64,000 nucleotides of DNA from Rhodosporidiobolus odoratus (GCA_034387635.1 JAOANU010000001.1:1612001-1676000), one strand, 5' to 3'. Numbered from the stretch's first letter, positions 34,494-46,878 are shown. The notes: generated by a model not told the origin, from the letters alone. A program made the numbers and translations.

Positions 34494-36183
34494 ATGCGGA
34501 GCATCCTCACTCTCTCCTTCCTCTCGGGCTGCGCCCTTGCGGCCCGCGAGCTTGCGATCAAGAACGAGTGCGACTTTGAGCTGTGGGTACGATGTACCCG
34601 TCTCCCCGGTATCTTTCCTGCCTCAACTCTGATACTGTTCTCTATCTATCAACAGCCCGCCGTGCTCAACACCTTCGAGGATGGGCAGTACACCGGTGCG
34701 TTCCTCCTCTGTCGAAGTCCTGACTTGCATATCGACTTACCTGCCATTCTCCTCCCGCAGGTCCTCGCGGCTGGGTCGCTCCTGCCGGGTACACCAAGAA
34801 GGTGACTATCCCCGAGAAGTGGAACGGGCGTGTTTGGGCTCGCCGAGGTTGCACCTTCGATTCCGACGGCAGCGGGAGTTGCTTGGCGGGCGATTGCGGC
34901 GGCGGGCTTGAGTGCAAAGACGCTACGATGGGTTGGGTGCGCTTTGCTCGCTTTGACTGAAGTTGGCGGAAACGCAAGGATCCTGACTTCCTCTTTCGTT
35001 GCAGGCCAACCTATTTGAGGTCAACCTCGACTCGTACAGTGGTCTTGACTGTTCGTCCACTATGGCATCTCCTTTATCTCTTCCCCCTCATTGAACAGCT
35101 TATTGCGTGCAGTCTGGGACATCTCGGCTGTGCCGGGTTTCACCGTCCCTATGTCGGTCGTTCCGAGCAGCAAAGACTGCGACGCCGTCGTCTGCTCGAA
35201 GGACCTCAACCCGACTTGCCCGGAGGCGCTCAGGGTGTGAGCTTAACGTTCTTATTTTTCCTGCTGCGGGGCTCGGTAGATGCAGACCAAGCTGCAACCG
35301 TTGAAAGCTACTGACGTTCTTTTTTCCCCGCAACCTAGGTACGACACCGATGGCAAGACTGTGATCACCTGCCTTTCGGCTTGCATGGCCGGTGTCAATG
35401 CTGAGGGAGACAACCCTAACTGCTGCGTGCGTAGCGAGATCTCCCCTCAATCCCACCAACACTGACCCTTGTTTGTGCAGAGTGGCGCCTTCAATGATCT
35501 CGATACGTGCAAGTCGGCCGACGTAGACTACTACAAGTGCGTATTGTGCCTCTGACTGTATGGTCTGCACATGGGCTGACAAAGCTATGCCCTAAGCTTC
35601 TTCAAGGACGGCTGCGAAAACGCCTACGCTGTACGTGCCGCTGCTATCGCCTCTATACAGCAGTATGACTTACCTGCCTTTCCCTACTTGCAGTATCGTA
35701 AGCAATGCTTGCTTGCCGACATCGACCTTGTCAAACTGACTCAGCCTTATACTTATAGCCTACGACAGCCGCCCCAACTCTCCGACCGTCGACCAGGCTT
35801 GCTCGGCCGACTCAAAGCCCTCTTACGAGATTACCTTCTGCCCAGATGGCAAGGGTTCCGATTCAGCGTCCTCTACTGCTGCTTCAAGCCACTTATCCTC
35901 TTCCACCAAGTCAACCCACGCGTCTTCCTCTACCCAGTCGGTTGAAGTCACGACTTCTCACTCCCCCCTCGCTACGACGAGCCGGATGGCAACTTCCACG
36001 TCTCGCGCGGTAAGTTCCAGGGTTGCGACCTCATTCGTCGAAGAATCTTCGACTGCAGTGGCACAGTAAGTTGCATCCGTTCTCACCCTCGTCTTCCTTC
36101 CATCGCTCCTGACTGACGTGCATCTTTCTAGCCCGTCTCGCAAGTGCAGGAAGCACCGCAAGTCGCAGCATGGCCCGCATTGA
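34494..36183 (+). CDS. Thaumatin-like secreted protein 1, Ser/Thr-rich tail
   Basis: Secreted protein of the thaumatin family, which in fungi includes glucan-binding or glucan-cleaving members. Exons: 34494-34586, 34656-34695, 34761-34936, 35005-35050, 35113-35236, 35339-35426, 35481-35536, 35597-35630, 35694-35697, 35759-36065, 36132-36183; 339 residues. A signal peptide ([17 protein letters not shown]) precedes [13 protein letters not shown]. The family core reads [24 protein letters not shown], then [19 protein letters not shown] and [10 protein letters not shown]. Exon 9 is only 4 nt (TATC at 35694-35697), needed to keep the frame into YDSRPNSPT. The tail is Ser/Thr-rich and ends with a basic segment, with no clear GPI signal. 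It is a tandem paralog of the next gene. Confidence 0.8.
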
Positions 36184-36570
36184 GCAGACTTTACTCAGCT
36201 CTTTCAGGTTCTCTTCCCATTCCGCCTGGTGCATCCTTCTCCCCCTTCTGTTCCTACACTTGTTTGTACATTTCTGCAGGTCAGGATGTAATGTTTGATG
36301 CGTTCTCGCGGGGAGCGTCTGCTGTCAAGGCTGACAAGAGTGGGGTCACCGCGGCCAAGAGCGGACCTCAGATGTGAATATGTGAATTCGGTCTGTCCAC
36401 GGAACTTGCGATCTCCCTCCTTCAAGCCTCAAGCCCCGCTTCCGGTCGAACTCGCTCTCCCTCCCAGCCTACCTGCTCCCTCAGTCCGTCTCTCGCGAGC
36501 CGCTACAATCTTCAGACCCATACGGTCCCCCCGACTGCCACAAATCCGAGTCTCGCACGCAGATCTAACA
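36184..36570. other. Spacer between the thaumatin-like paralogs
   Basis: 387 bases with no recognised element. Confidence 0.4.
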
Positions 36571-38514
36571 ATGGCCCTTCTGCTCTTGTTGGCAGCCGCA
36601 ACCCTTGGCGCCGCAGACCGGACTCTCACCATCAAAAACAATTGTCCATACGACATCTGGCCCGCAGTGGCTGGAACTTTTGCAAACTCAGGGTACACGG
36701 GTAGGTGCAAATCTCACTTTGCGAGTAGGATGGACGGAGCAACTGACACAGTCCTCCCTCTCCAGGTCCTCGTGGTTGGCTCGCGAAGCAGAGTGATCAG
36801 GCCGTCACGACTCCCATCCCAGAAAACTGGAATTTCCGAGTATGTACGTACTTCCGATTCTTTCAAGCCGCAGTTCGTATCGCTGATCAACTTCTCCCTT
36901 GCACGTATCGCAGGGCCTCGACGAGGCTGCAACTTTGACGACAGCGGTGCTGGGTCGTGCTTGGCGGGAAACTGTGCGGCGGGACGTGATTGTGCCGATG
37001 ACTCCATGGTGCTTTTCCTTTTCTACCATGTTCCCATGCGTTAGGCTTACAGCTTTCTCCCGCAGGGTTGGGTACGCCTACTCCGTATACTCACAGTCGT
37101 CCCCTTAATCTGACTTTGCCTTGACAGGCGAACTTGCTCGAGGTCAACATGAACCAAAATGGGAAGGATTAGTAGGTCCCTTCGCCCTTTCTCGTTCCGA
37201 CGTTGTGATTCTAACTCATGCGGTTCGCGCGCAGCTGGGACATCTCAGCCGTACCTGGTGCGTCCGTTAATCCTGCCTGGGGCAGGGAAGAAACGGGTCC
37301 TCATTTGGTCTTCTTCCTCTCGTCCGCTTGATGACTTCGCAGGTTTCGTCGCCCCGATGACCGTCACCCTGAGCGACACGACCTGCACTTCGGTAGCCTG
37401 CGTGGCGGACCTGAATGCTGACTGTCCTAATGATCAGATGCGAATGTGCGTTGTTCTTTACCATCCGCCCTGAAACAGGCCGCCTCTTCCAGCGGCCAAG
37501 GCGAGCCTGGGGGGCAAGCAGTCTCTTCCTCTCGCAGTAGCTGCCTTGACGGCTTGTAGGGGAATGCTTACGTTCTCCTTACCCTTTTCCAGCAAGGACG
37601 GATCCGACACTATCGCCTGCTTGAGCGCCTGCATGGCCAACATTTATGGGATCGGGACTGGCAAGGATAACTCCATGAATTGCTGTGTAAGTTGCGCCGC
37701 AAATCGTTCATGGTTGACTGGGTCGCCATGCGAAGCGTCGATACTTTGGCGAGCGGCGAACTTGGCTTCATGCGGCGTGCTCAGAACTTGGTCAGCTGCT
37801 GACCGTTCGGATGTGCAGAGCGGCTCGTACCTCGACCCTTCCATCTGCAAAGCCGATCAAGTCGACTATTACTCGTGAGTCTAGCTTTGTCTCGCCAACA
37901 TCATGTGTCTTTTACCCTTCGCATGTGACCGCGCGGCTCACGCGCCCGGCTTACAGATACTTCAAGGACGGCTGCGAAAACGCCTACGCTTACCGTGCGC
38001 CGTGACGACTGAGCTTCAGCGAACTTGTAACGCTGATTCTTCGCACTTCAGCTCGCGACGACCAGGCCAGCCTGCCCCAGGTGGTGTTCACCTGCCCTTC
38101 TGCCAGCGCTCCGAGTTACACCGTCACCTTCTGCGGTGATGGTGACGGAGTGACCACAAACCTCCTCGCCGGGGAGATCAACCTCGACGAAAAGTCTGTC
38201 GCTATTTCTCCTCTCTCCCGCTATTTCAGTACTGACGCACGTCGCGCAGACCCGACGAGATCCTCAACATGCCCAAGAAGCTCGCCATCGGTCTCTTCGT
38301 CCTCATGGCCGTTCTGGTCGTCGCGGCCATCGGTGTTGCTTGCTGCGCCTGCCGGATGCACGATACCGAAGAGGAGGAAGAGGCCAAGGTCGCTTTGACG
38401 AGCTCAAGCAGACAGCAGCAGTATCATGACGATGTCAGCGAGAACGAGTTGCCAGTCAGGCGTCAGTCCCGCAGGTCTCATAGGTCCCATAGCTCGAGGA
38501 AGTCGGAAATGTAG
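36571..38514 (+). CDS. Thaumatin-like protein 2, membrane-anchored
   Basis: Paralog of the preceding gene. Exons: 36571-36700, 36766-36843, 36914-37008, 37066-37071, 37128-37171, 37235-37257, 37343-37445, 37593-37686, 37819-37874, 37957-37994, 38052-38193, 38250-38514; 357 residues. Signal peptide MALLLLLAAATLGAA, then [53 protein letters not shown] and [10 protein letters not shown]. Exon 4 is 6 nt (GGTTGG at 37066-37071). It encodes the Gly-Trp that the paralog has without an intron before it. Unlike paralog 1, the tail has a transmembrane helix (LFVLMAVLVVAAIGVACCAC) and a cytosolic Glu- then Ser/Arg-rich end. This suggests a cell-surface anchored form. Confidence 0.8.
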
Positions 38515-39010
38515 TGTGAAGTTCGAGGTGTATGAATGCGGACGGTTTCCTGATGCATAGACATTCTTTCGAGACCGAATTGTAGATATCTCAACGTAAC
38601 TATGTTTCTATTGCCTCTGTGACGGCGGCAAGCGCCGGAAGAGCGATTCGAGATCAAGGCCGATGGTTTTCCCTGGTTGTGCGCGCAAGTCGAAGGCAAG
38701 GAGGTCAGCTGCACCCAGCTGATTCGCTGCATTGACTACTATACCGCACGAGAGCCTCAATAATGTCCATTCTGACAAGTATGCGCTGAGGAAGTCAAGC
38801 AAGCATGCTGAACTCAGTTGGCTTTGCGTTCGGTTACAGTCTGTGCGTCAGGTTCCCATTGCCACGCGGCTGAACAAACTCACTTACGTGGTAGTACGCA
38901 TCGAGCGTCCCGTAGTGATACAACAATTCTACGATGCGTCGCCCTAATCCGAGTGTCCATGAAAAACGCCTAGTCCGCCCAATACTGTGACATAGGCCAC
39001 CCTGCTCTCT
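38515..39010. other. Convergent spacer
   Basis: 496 bases between converging genes. Short frames on both strands lack starts or family resemblance. Confidence 0.4.
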
Positions 39011-40381
39011 TCATGCGTTGTTGTGGATCCACCAAATAGCCGCAGCGCCTCCACCCAAGGCAACCACCGCGATGACGCCCGCGATTACCATTGTATTGTT
39101 GTCCGGTGGGGGAGGAGGCTGTTGGCAGAGACGGGCGCGTCAAGTTTAGCCACAAAATTGCTTGAGGCATAGCGGAACCGGCTTGCAAACGAAAGGGCTG
39201 TGATGCGAAAGGGCGGGACGAGAGTGGAAGAAGAGGGAAGAAAACGCACATCTACTTCCTCGTGGTGATGATGTTGATGCCCATGGTGATGACCCTTGTG
39301 GTGGCCCTCGTGGTGTTCTCCATGGTGTTCGCCGTGATGCTTCTTGTGGTGGTGCTTCTTATGATGATGCTTCTTGTGGTGATGCTCGGGAGGCTGGAGA
39401 ACAGATTTGCATCGTCAGCAAGCGGACTGGGCCGTATGACGCAGCGAGGATGCAATGGGCAACGTACAGGGTCTTCGTGGTGGTGATGGTGATGCTGCAA
39501 GGAAGGGGTAGCAGACGTTAGTGGCAGATTAGGGGGCCATGGGACGACGTGCCAGGAAGGCAAGGGCACGTGGCCGTAGCGCGGACGGGAGAGCACTCGG
39601 CGAGCCTTACGTGATGGTGATGATGGGCTCGGATTTTCTAGGGATTGTAGAAGGTCAGACTGGAACAACGTCTTCCCGACGAACAGAAACGCACCTCTTC
39701 ATCTTCCTCTTTCTTCTTTCTCGCCTTTTTCTCTTTATGCCGCCGCTCCCTCTCCATGTCATCCGACTCTTTGGCCCTAGCCAGCTTCCGCGCTTCCGCC
39801 GCTGCTCCCTCTGCCCGCATCTCCGCATCTCGCAGCTTCCTCGCCTTTTTCTGCCGTTCGCGCTTATCTGCGTCTTCCCGCCGACGCTTGTCCCGCGCTC
39901 GCCTTTTCCTACGCCGCTCTTCTTCCGAGTCGGTCCCCGAGTTCGACGAGCCCAGGTCGGAAGAAAAGCCGCCGTCGCCCTCGCCTTTTTCGGCGCTGTC
40001 CAGGGGATCACTGTCGGTTGACCAGCTGTTTCTTCGGTGACGGCCACTGCTGCTATTTCGACTTCTTCTCGATGACCGAGACTTTGGCCGTGACTTGGAA
40101 GACGAGCGTAGGTCATCGTCGTCGCTGGAGAGAGGGGATAGGGAGGAAATGGAGAGGTCGTCGTTATCGTCGATCACCGAGTCCCGCCGCCGTCCTGTAC
40201 GACTCCCTCTTCGGCTTCGACTTTTGAGGGGCCTGTTTGAATCGCCTGAGTCTGAATCGGTCGGAGGGTCAGAGCCTGAAGAGGGTGGAGGCGGTGATGA
40301 AGAGCGGTCGGACGGAGGCGGAGTACTCGAGTCGTCTGAATGGTAATCCCGCCGTGACCGGGAAGATGACCTGCGGGCCAT
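39011..40381 (-). CDS. Tail-anchored RS-rich and histidine-rich protein
   Basis: Not a family I recognise. Exons on the minus strand: 40381-39695, 39637-39611, 39494-39468, 39393-39250, 39118-39011; 330 residues. Residues 1-130 are Arg/Ser/Asp-rich (MARRSSSRSRRDYHSD), like splicing RS domains. Residues 150-230 form a long Arg/Lys/Glu helix, probably coiled coil. About 60 residues follow that are dominated by His (EHHHKKHHHKKHHHKKHH), spread over three exons, two of them 27 nt long. The last exon encodes a proline stretch and a single helix (MVIAGVIAVVALGGGAAAIW) ending seven residues from the C-terminus. This predicts a tail-anchored membrane protein whose cytosolic face carries a metal-binding-like His cluster. 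Function unknown. Confidence 0.65.
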
Positions 40382-40618
40382 GATGGAGTCGGGTAGCAGT
40401 CAAGCAGCAGTGTGAGGCAAAGCGTTGAAAGCAGGAGACTCGAGTCGGGAGGAGCGCCAGAGGCAGTCCGCGGAGGGTGACGGAGAGGGAGGACGAGCAA
40501 CCGACAAGTTACCGACAAGCATTCCTGAGCTCTTGCATCTCCAAGGGCGCAGTACCGGTAACGGCTGCGCTGGGCAAGTTCCGTTCCGTTCTTCGTCGTT
40601 TCGCCAACATCTCCAATC

Positions 40619-41669
<1,051 letters not shown>

Positions 41670-42051
41670 TCGCATTATCCGTCTCCGCCCCTTGTGGCTG
41701 CTTGTATACCACCGTCGAATCACTTCGACCTGTTCATACCCGTCACTGTCGTTCTCGCATGCAACACGTCGTTTTTCTCGAGTTTTTCTCCCTGTCGTAT
41801 AGTCGGAAACTTTTTCTGGTGGCAGATTTTGTTTGGCTCGGACTCGAACTTACAGTGGTGGGCTTGCCCCACTGTATCATCCTGGCTGGTACTGCCTTGT
41901 TAGTTGGAAGGTGAGCCGTCCGAGGTGTCGGGGCAAGGCTCGGATTTTCGCTCGGGTGACAATTGTCAAGTGGCGAACGAGGGGACTGGGCGGGAACGCG
42001 CTCCATATCCTCCTGCCTCTCTACCTCTTTCCTCTGTTATCTTTACACCGA
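41670..42051. other. Spacer upstream of ERG25
   Basis: 382 bases. It is T-rich near 41770-41850, and no sterol-response motif was recognised with confidence. Confidence 0.35.
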
Positions 42052-43587
42052 ATGGCGTCTTTATACGAGCAGGCCTACAACGTCACAGCACCTATCGTGC
42101 TCGACTTTGTTGCCAGCACAAAGGAGCGGAATCACGACCTCTACGCTGCCATCGACCTGTCGCAGCTGTCCTGGGCTGAGCAGTTGTGGGCGGGGTGGTT
42201 CAACTATGTTGGCAACCCTGGTGAGTCTTTTCCCCACCGCCGTCTTGCCTCCCGAGGTGTTAGCGGCCGAATCGAGGGGATGAGCCGACTGACCTCCGTG
42301 TCGTGCCATGTACAGTGCTGGCGACTGGGATTCTGTCGTTCGTCATGCACGAGGTGAGCAGAGTCTTCTTTGCTGGTTGCCGACGCGGATACGCTCGTTT
42401 GAGCCTCACCGCACCGGGGCTGTTTGCACCCAGTAGACGGCGCTAACTCCCCTCGTCTACTCCAGGTGGTCTACTTCGGTCGATGCCTACCATGGATGCT
42501 CATCGACTACATGGGATGGTTCCGGAAATACAAGCTGCAGGATGTGCGTTATCTTCCGAACGATTTTTTCCGTCGGCCGATATTGACTACTGCCCTCCTG
42601 CAATTTGCTTTTCGCAGGCCAAGACTCCGTCAGCGAAGCAGCAGTGGGAATGTACGAAGTATGTCTTGAAGACGCACTTCTCGGTCGAGCTGCCTCAGGT
42701 ACACTCCCAAGTCTGATTACTTTGTAACCCGTGACCCGTACTAACCTCGCCCTCCTTCAGATCTACCTCTTCCACCCCTTGGCTACCTCCGTCGGCATGA
42801 AGACCTGGGAGGTGCCGTTCCCTTCGTTCTTCCGCGAGATGCTTCCGCAAGTGCGCCTTTTCCGCTCGCTTCAATGAGGTGGTCCGTTGCTGACGCTTGC
42901 TTCCGACCAGATCTGCCTCTTCTTCTTCCTCGAGGACATGTGGCACTACTTTGTCCACCGTCTGATGCACCACAAGCGCTTGTACAAGCATGTTCACAAG
43001 GCAAGCTGCATTTTCTCCGCTGTTCCGTTACGTCGAGACTAATGCAGCTCCACCTGCAGATCCACCACGAGTACTCTGCTCCCTTCGGTCTCGCTGCTGA
43101 GTATGCACACCCTATCGAGGTCCTTATCCTGTACGTTTCGAGTGCTTCCCCCTCCCGCGAGCGATCGTTTACTTACATACCTGCCTTCTTCAGCGGCCTC
43201 GGCACTGTCGGCTCTCCTCTTCTCTGGTGCTGGCTCAGCGGCGGCAACATGCACCTCATCACTATGTATGTCTGGATCTGCGGCCGTCTCTTCCAGGCTG
43301 TCGACGCCCACTCCGGCTACGACTTCCCTTGGTCGCTGAACCACTGGCTTCCCGTTTGGGCCGGCGCTGAGCACCACGACTACCACCACGAGAAGGTAAG
43401 TCGGCCATTCTGCATTTCTCAGCTGGACACTAACGCTGACTGCTTTCTACATTTGCAGTTCGTCGAGTGCTACTCTTCTTCCCTCCGCGTTTGGGACTAC
43501 ATGCTCGGCACCGACAAGAAGTACCACGCCTACCGCAAGGCACAGCACACCGCCAAGGCAGACAAGGAGGCCAAGAAGGTGGAATAG
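42052..43587 (+). CDS. ERG25: C-4 methylsterol oxidase
   Basis: ER membrane di-iron oxygenase removing the C-4 methyl groups in ergosterol synthesis. Exons: 42052-42220, 42316-42353, 42466-42543, 42618-42698, 42761-42850, 42911-43000, 43060-43130, 43194-43395, 43459-43587; 315 residues. Three His boxes are intact: [21 protein letters not shown] and HHDYHHEKF. Several hydrophobic segments surround them. Intron 6 (43001-43059) starts with GC, in the context AAG|GCAAGC. It is the only way to restore the second His box, so this is a GC-AG intron. The start ATG fits normal family length. The C-terminus ends in a Lys/Glu-rich tail ([10 protein letters not shown]). Confidence 0.93.
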
Positions 43588-43979
43588 GTCATTTGATCCT
43601 TCGTTGTTTTCTCTCTTTTCTCGTCTCGTTAGATCCCCCCTCTTAGCAGCAGCATCGTTACCCTGGCGGTTTCCTCATTCTCTTGTCATTGAGCTGTAGG
43701 TAGTATTTGGTTAGAAAGGCCTAGTAATATGTTACACTCGTTCTCTTGCATCCGTTTGGCAAATGCGAGGCAGCGGTGAGAGGGCCGAAAAACGCGCCTG
43801 TTTCCGCGTTCACCGCACGTCGTCTCGCGCTTAGCCACTTGCTGCCTATTTGGTCAGATCGTGCACCCTTGTAGCTACACTTCCGCCGCGTCTTCAGCTT
43901 TACCGCCGCCGCCTTGCTCCGTTCTCACCTCCATCTTCATCGCCGCTTCCTGCCCGCCTCTCGTTCGCTACGCATCATC
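43588..43979. other. Spacer between ERG25 and MHF1
   Basis: 392 bases, T-rich at first as expected for a 3' untranslated region. No other feature recognised. Confidence 0.4.
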
Positions 43980-45237
43980 ATGCCCCGTGCGACCAAGACA
44001 ACCGAGGCAGACGAGGCGTTGTCGCGTAAGGTGCGTCTTATCGCCGCCGCTGGCGAGGTGTGAGAGGAGAGCGAGGCTGATAAACATGGTGGGGTACTCT
44101 AACATCCCGCCTTCGGGATGACAGAGCCTGAAAGCGGCCGTCTGGTACACCATGACGAAAGTGAGCCTGCTTGTTCTTGCCTCGACCTGTTAAGACGCCG
44201 ACTGACCTGTCCTTCCTTGGCAGATCACGCAGGAAGAAGGTTAGCCTCGTCCCGTTCAGCCGGCTGACGCGCCGAGAGGCTGATCTTCCCTGGCACGAGT
44301 AGAGCTCTCCGTCCCCTTTGCTGCATCGGAGCATTTCGTGGCTAGTCTGTCGGAGGTGGTGTTTCAGCAGGCTCGTGAGTCTGATTCTTTTCTTTTCTTT
44401 CTACTCTCGCCGCGAGGTCACGACCATCCGACAGCTTGTTTGTGTTTGTGACAGTGTCGCTCGGGAAGGATCTGGAACGCTTTGCAAAGTGCGTCTCTAC
44501 CGTTGTGCAGGCTGTCGGCGCGCGGAATGAGGCTCACGCTTCTCTTGACTTTTTTCGTCAGGCATGCCGGGCGGATGACGATCAATGTGGACGATGTTAA
44601 GGTGCGCTCGTACATCTTTACATGGGTCATTCGACGAAGCTAACTACTGTATACAGCTCGCAGCCCGGCGGAATGAACCTCTTGTCCGTGAACCTTCCCA
44701 GTTCACTGCCTCCCCTGTTCCCGCCTCGGGAACTGACTGTAGCCCTCGCCCTTTCAGTACGAACAACTCTGCACCTCGGCAACACAACACGGTCTCGCCC
44801 TCTCCGACTTGAAAGCCGACCAGACCAAGTCGAAAAAGGCACCTCGAACGACGTCGATCTCTTCTGCTTCGACGACTAAAACGAAGGAGAAGACGGCTGC
44901 AAAGGCCTCGACGAGCAAGAGTAGCTCGAGTAGTAGCAGTAAGAAGGGCAAGGAGAAGGAGAAAGACGACGGGAAAGCAGCAGGTGGGTTCGTCAGAGCC
45001 AGCGCGATCAAGAAGGACAAGAAGGGCAAAGCGAAGAGAGGGCGGGACCTCGAGTCAGGTCTTGAGGACGATGACTTGGATGGCGATGATGGGCTCGATG
45101 GGATGGATGTGGAAGGGGATGCGGCGGAGGAGAGTGATGCCGGCAGCGATAGTAGCGAGGAGGTCGAAAAGAAGAGGAAGAAGGGGAAGAAGGATGGCGG
45201 AGGAAAGACGTCCAAGAGGCGGAGGTCGGAGGACTAG
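43980..45237 (+). CDS. mhf1: Histone-fold protein Mhf1/CENP-S with long charged tail
   Basis: Partner of Mhf2/CENP-X, forming a histone-fold tetramer used at kinetochores and by the Fanconi FANCM helicase. Exons: 43980-44030, 44125-44160, 44224-44239, 44303-44374, 44455-44488, 44562-44601, 44657-44683, 44758-45237; 251 residues. The histone fold covers about residues 15-105: LKAAVWYTMTKITQEEE, EHFVASLSEVVFQQ, GKDLERFAKHAGRMTINVDD and VKLAARRNEPL. The last exon adds about 130 residues of Lys/Ser- then Asp/Glu-rich sequence ending KTSKRRRSED, a likely nuclear signal. That tail is longer than in typical members. The exon 7 donor is an unusual GTCCGT at 44684. Confidence 0.85.
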
Positions 45238-46878
45238 CGGTCGCTCTCGTTGTATCTGAAGTCCTTCTTTCCACGCCTGTTGAAGTTACGGAGCTTGGAG
45301 AGCTTGCTGTGCACATTGAGGAGCGCTTTGCTCGCGCCGGCGGCAAATCCAACCTTGCTCGTCGAGCTGGTCTACCTCACCTCCCTGTTGACTCCCGCAG
45401 CTCCTTATCTAGCAGGAATCCAGTACTTTGCCGGGCTGAGAATGCCGCGCGGGTCGAACAAGCAGCGGATCTGCTGCATCACCTGGATGGATGCGTCGGA
45501 TTTCGAGTAGCCAACACAGGGGGCCTGCAAGGGTGACGGCGGGCAAGGGGTGTAGACGTACCAATCGGAAGAGAATAAAGGAAGCAAGGAGGAGTGCGAA
45601 GGAGGGAAGCAACCGAGAGGATGGGAAAAAAGGGGAGAGATGGGCAAGGTGCAACAGCGGTCACTTTCTGTTTTTAGAGAAGAGTAACATCGTCCAGTAC
45701 TACCTTCATCGCTCCCAGTCCCACTTGGCACCAGGGTGGAGACAGGGCAGCAAGCTGGACTAAGTTCGATGTGATGGAGAGGAAGGGCAGAATCTGGAAA
45801 AAGCGAACCGGTGCAGTCTGCACGCGTGCAACAGGCTCGGCAACGGAAGAGCAGATGTGTTGAGGCTCGATGCCACTCTCCTCAAGGCTAGCGACGGGTC
45901 TATTCATACAGTGATAGTCCAAGCAGCATAGAGATGCAACATTTACGGTCGTAAAGGTCCCGATTCTTACAAATCTGCTTGTTGTCCAGGTCAAGCTATG
46001 GCTCGGCCATCACATCTGTGCTATAGGAGAGGCCACGGGAGACCGGAAGGGGATTTGCAAGCGATAATGCATTCGAATCGAGTTTGAGAAGGTCGTGCGC
46101 CGGTTGCATCACAATGGCCTCCCTACTCTGCAGCTAGTTTACAAGAAGGCTGCAGAGATTGCCGTGTAAGAGAAACTGTGGACCATGGCGGGAGACTCGG
46201 TTGCAGAAGAGTCTAGCAGCCGAAGCCCAGAGAAAAAGCTAAGTTGATCCCATGACAAAGGCAAACCTGTCCGTTCGCGCCAGCGGCCGTTTCGGTGACT
46301 AGGCTCTCTCGGAGGGATGGCTCGGCAGAGCATTCGTGCGGAGGCTCAGACGATTTGGTGCCGAGTCACCGGATGTGAAAATGCAGTAAAAGTAGGGGAG
46401 TTTGCACATTTTGACCATTGACCCTGATGGACAAGAGGCACTTTGAGACTTGCGAGAGCTGGCCAGATGCTAGACGTGGCGGTATGCAGCGCGGGCGTTG
46501 AGCAAACCTTGAAGCGGTGATTGTCAAAATGCAGCTGTAGACTGAGGGGGACTATACCGCCGCTTTGACGTACTGATCGGAACACAGAAGTGTGAGTCGA
46601 GTCGCGGTAGGCTGTCGTCTTGTGCTACAGGAGGGGGATAGATCGAGAGAAACTCGGCAAACCAGAGACGAAGACAGCAGATGAGCAAGAAGGGAAAATG
46701 TAGGCAGATTGGCCAGGAGAGCCGGTACTGAGGACTTAGCAAACACTAGCGCCACGCGCTGGTAGTCGCAGTCTCAGACTTTAGTGGGCTCCTGTCTCTT
46801 GGTTGCCAAAAAAGCGGGCTGTCAGCAAAGCTGTCCATAGTGAGATTTTCTATTTCCGACCGTTACGCTCCAATAAAG
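45238..46878. other. Intergenic stretch containing one gene fragment
   Basis: Apart from the fragment at 45405-45672, I see no gene here. Open frames between 45700 and 46850 are Ser/Leu-rich, lack family resemblance, and do not connect by good splice sites. Confidence 0.4.
45405..45672 (-). pseudogene. Partial copy of the D-2-hydroxyglutarate dehydrogenase 3' end
   Basis: Bases 45524-45405 match the last exon of the gene at 46879-49223: the copy reads [20 protein letters not shown] then RGILSPAKY, the parent [20 protein letters not shown] then RGILSPSKY. Both are preceded by a CAG acceptor. Similarity seems to run back through the intron to the previous exon's donor (AAA|GTGAC at about 45664) and then ends abruptly. 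The copy stops (TAA at 45405) earlier than the parent. It lies on the same strand, about 1.3 kb downstream of the parent's stop. Intron retention means a DNA-level duplication, not a retrocopy. Confidence 0.7.

Noticed and set aside
35759..36065. Possible intron beginning GTAAGT near 36011 within the Ser/Thr tail
   Set aside because: The frame is open through it and no better acceptor follows; splicing would not improve the protein.
45674..46755. Open frames between the dehydrogenase fragment and the intact gene
   Set aside because: Leu/Ser-rich frames with no coherent splice sites or motifs. Only the fragment at 45405-45672 shows homology.
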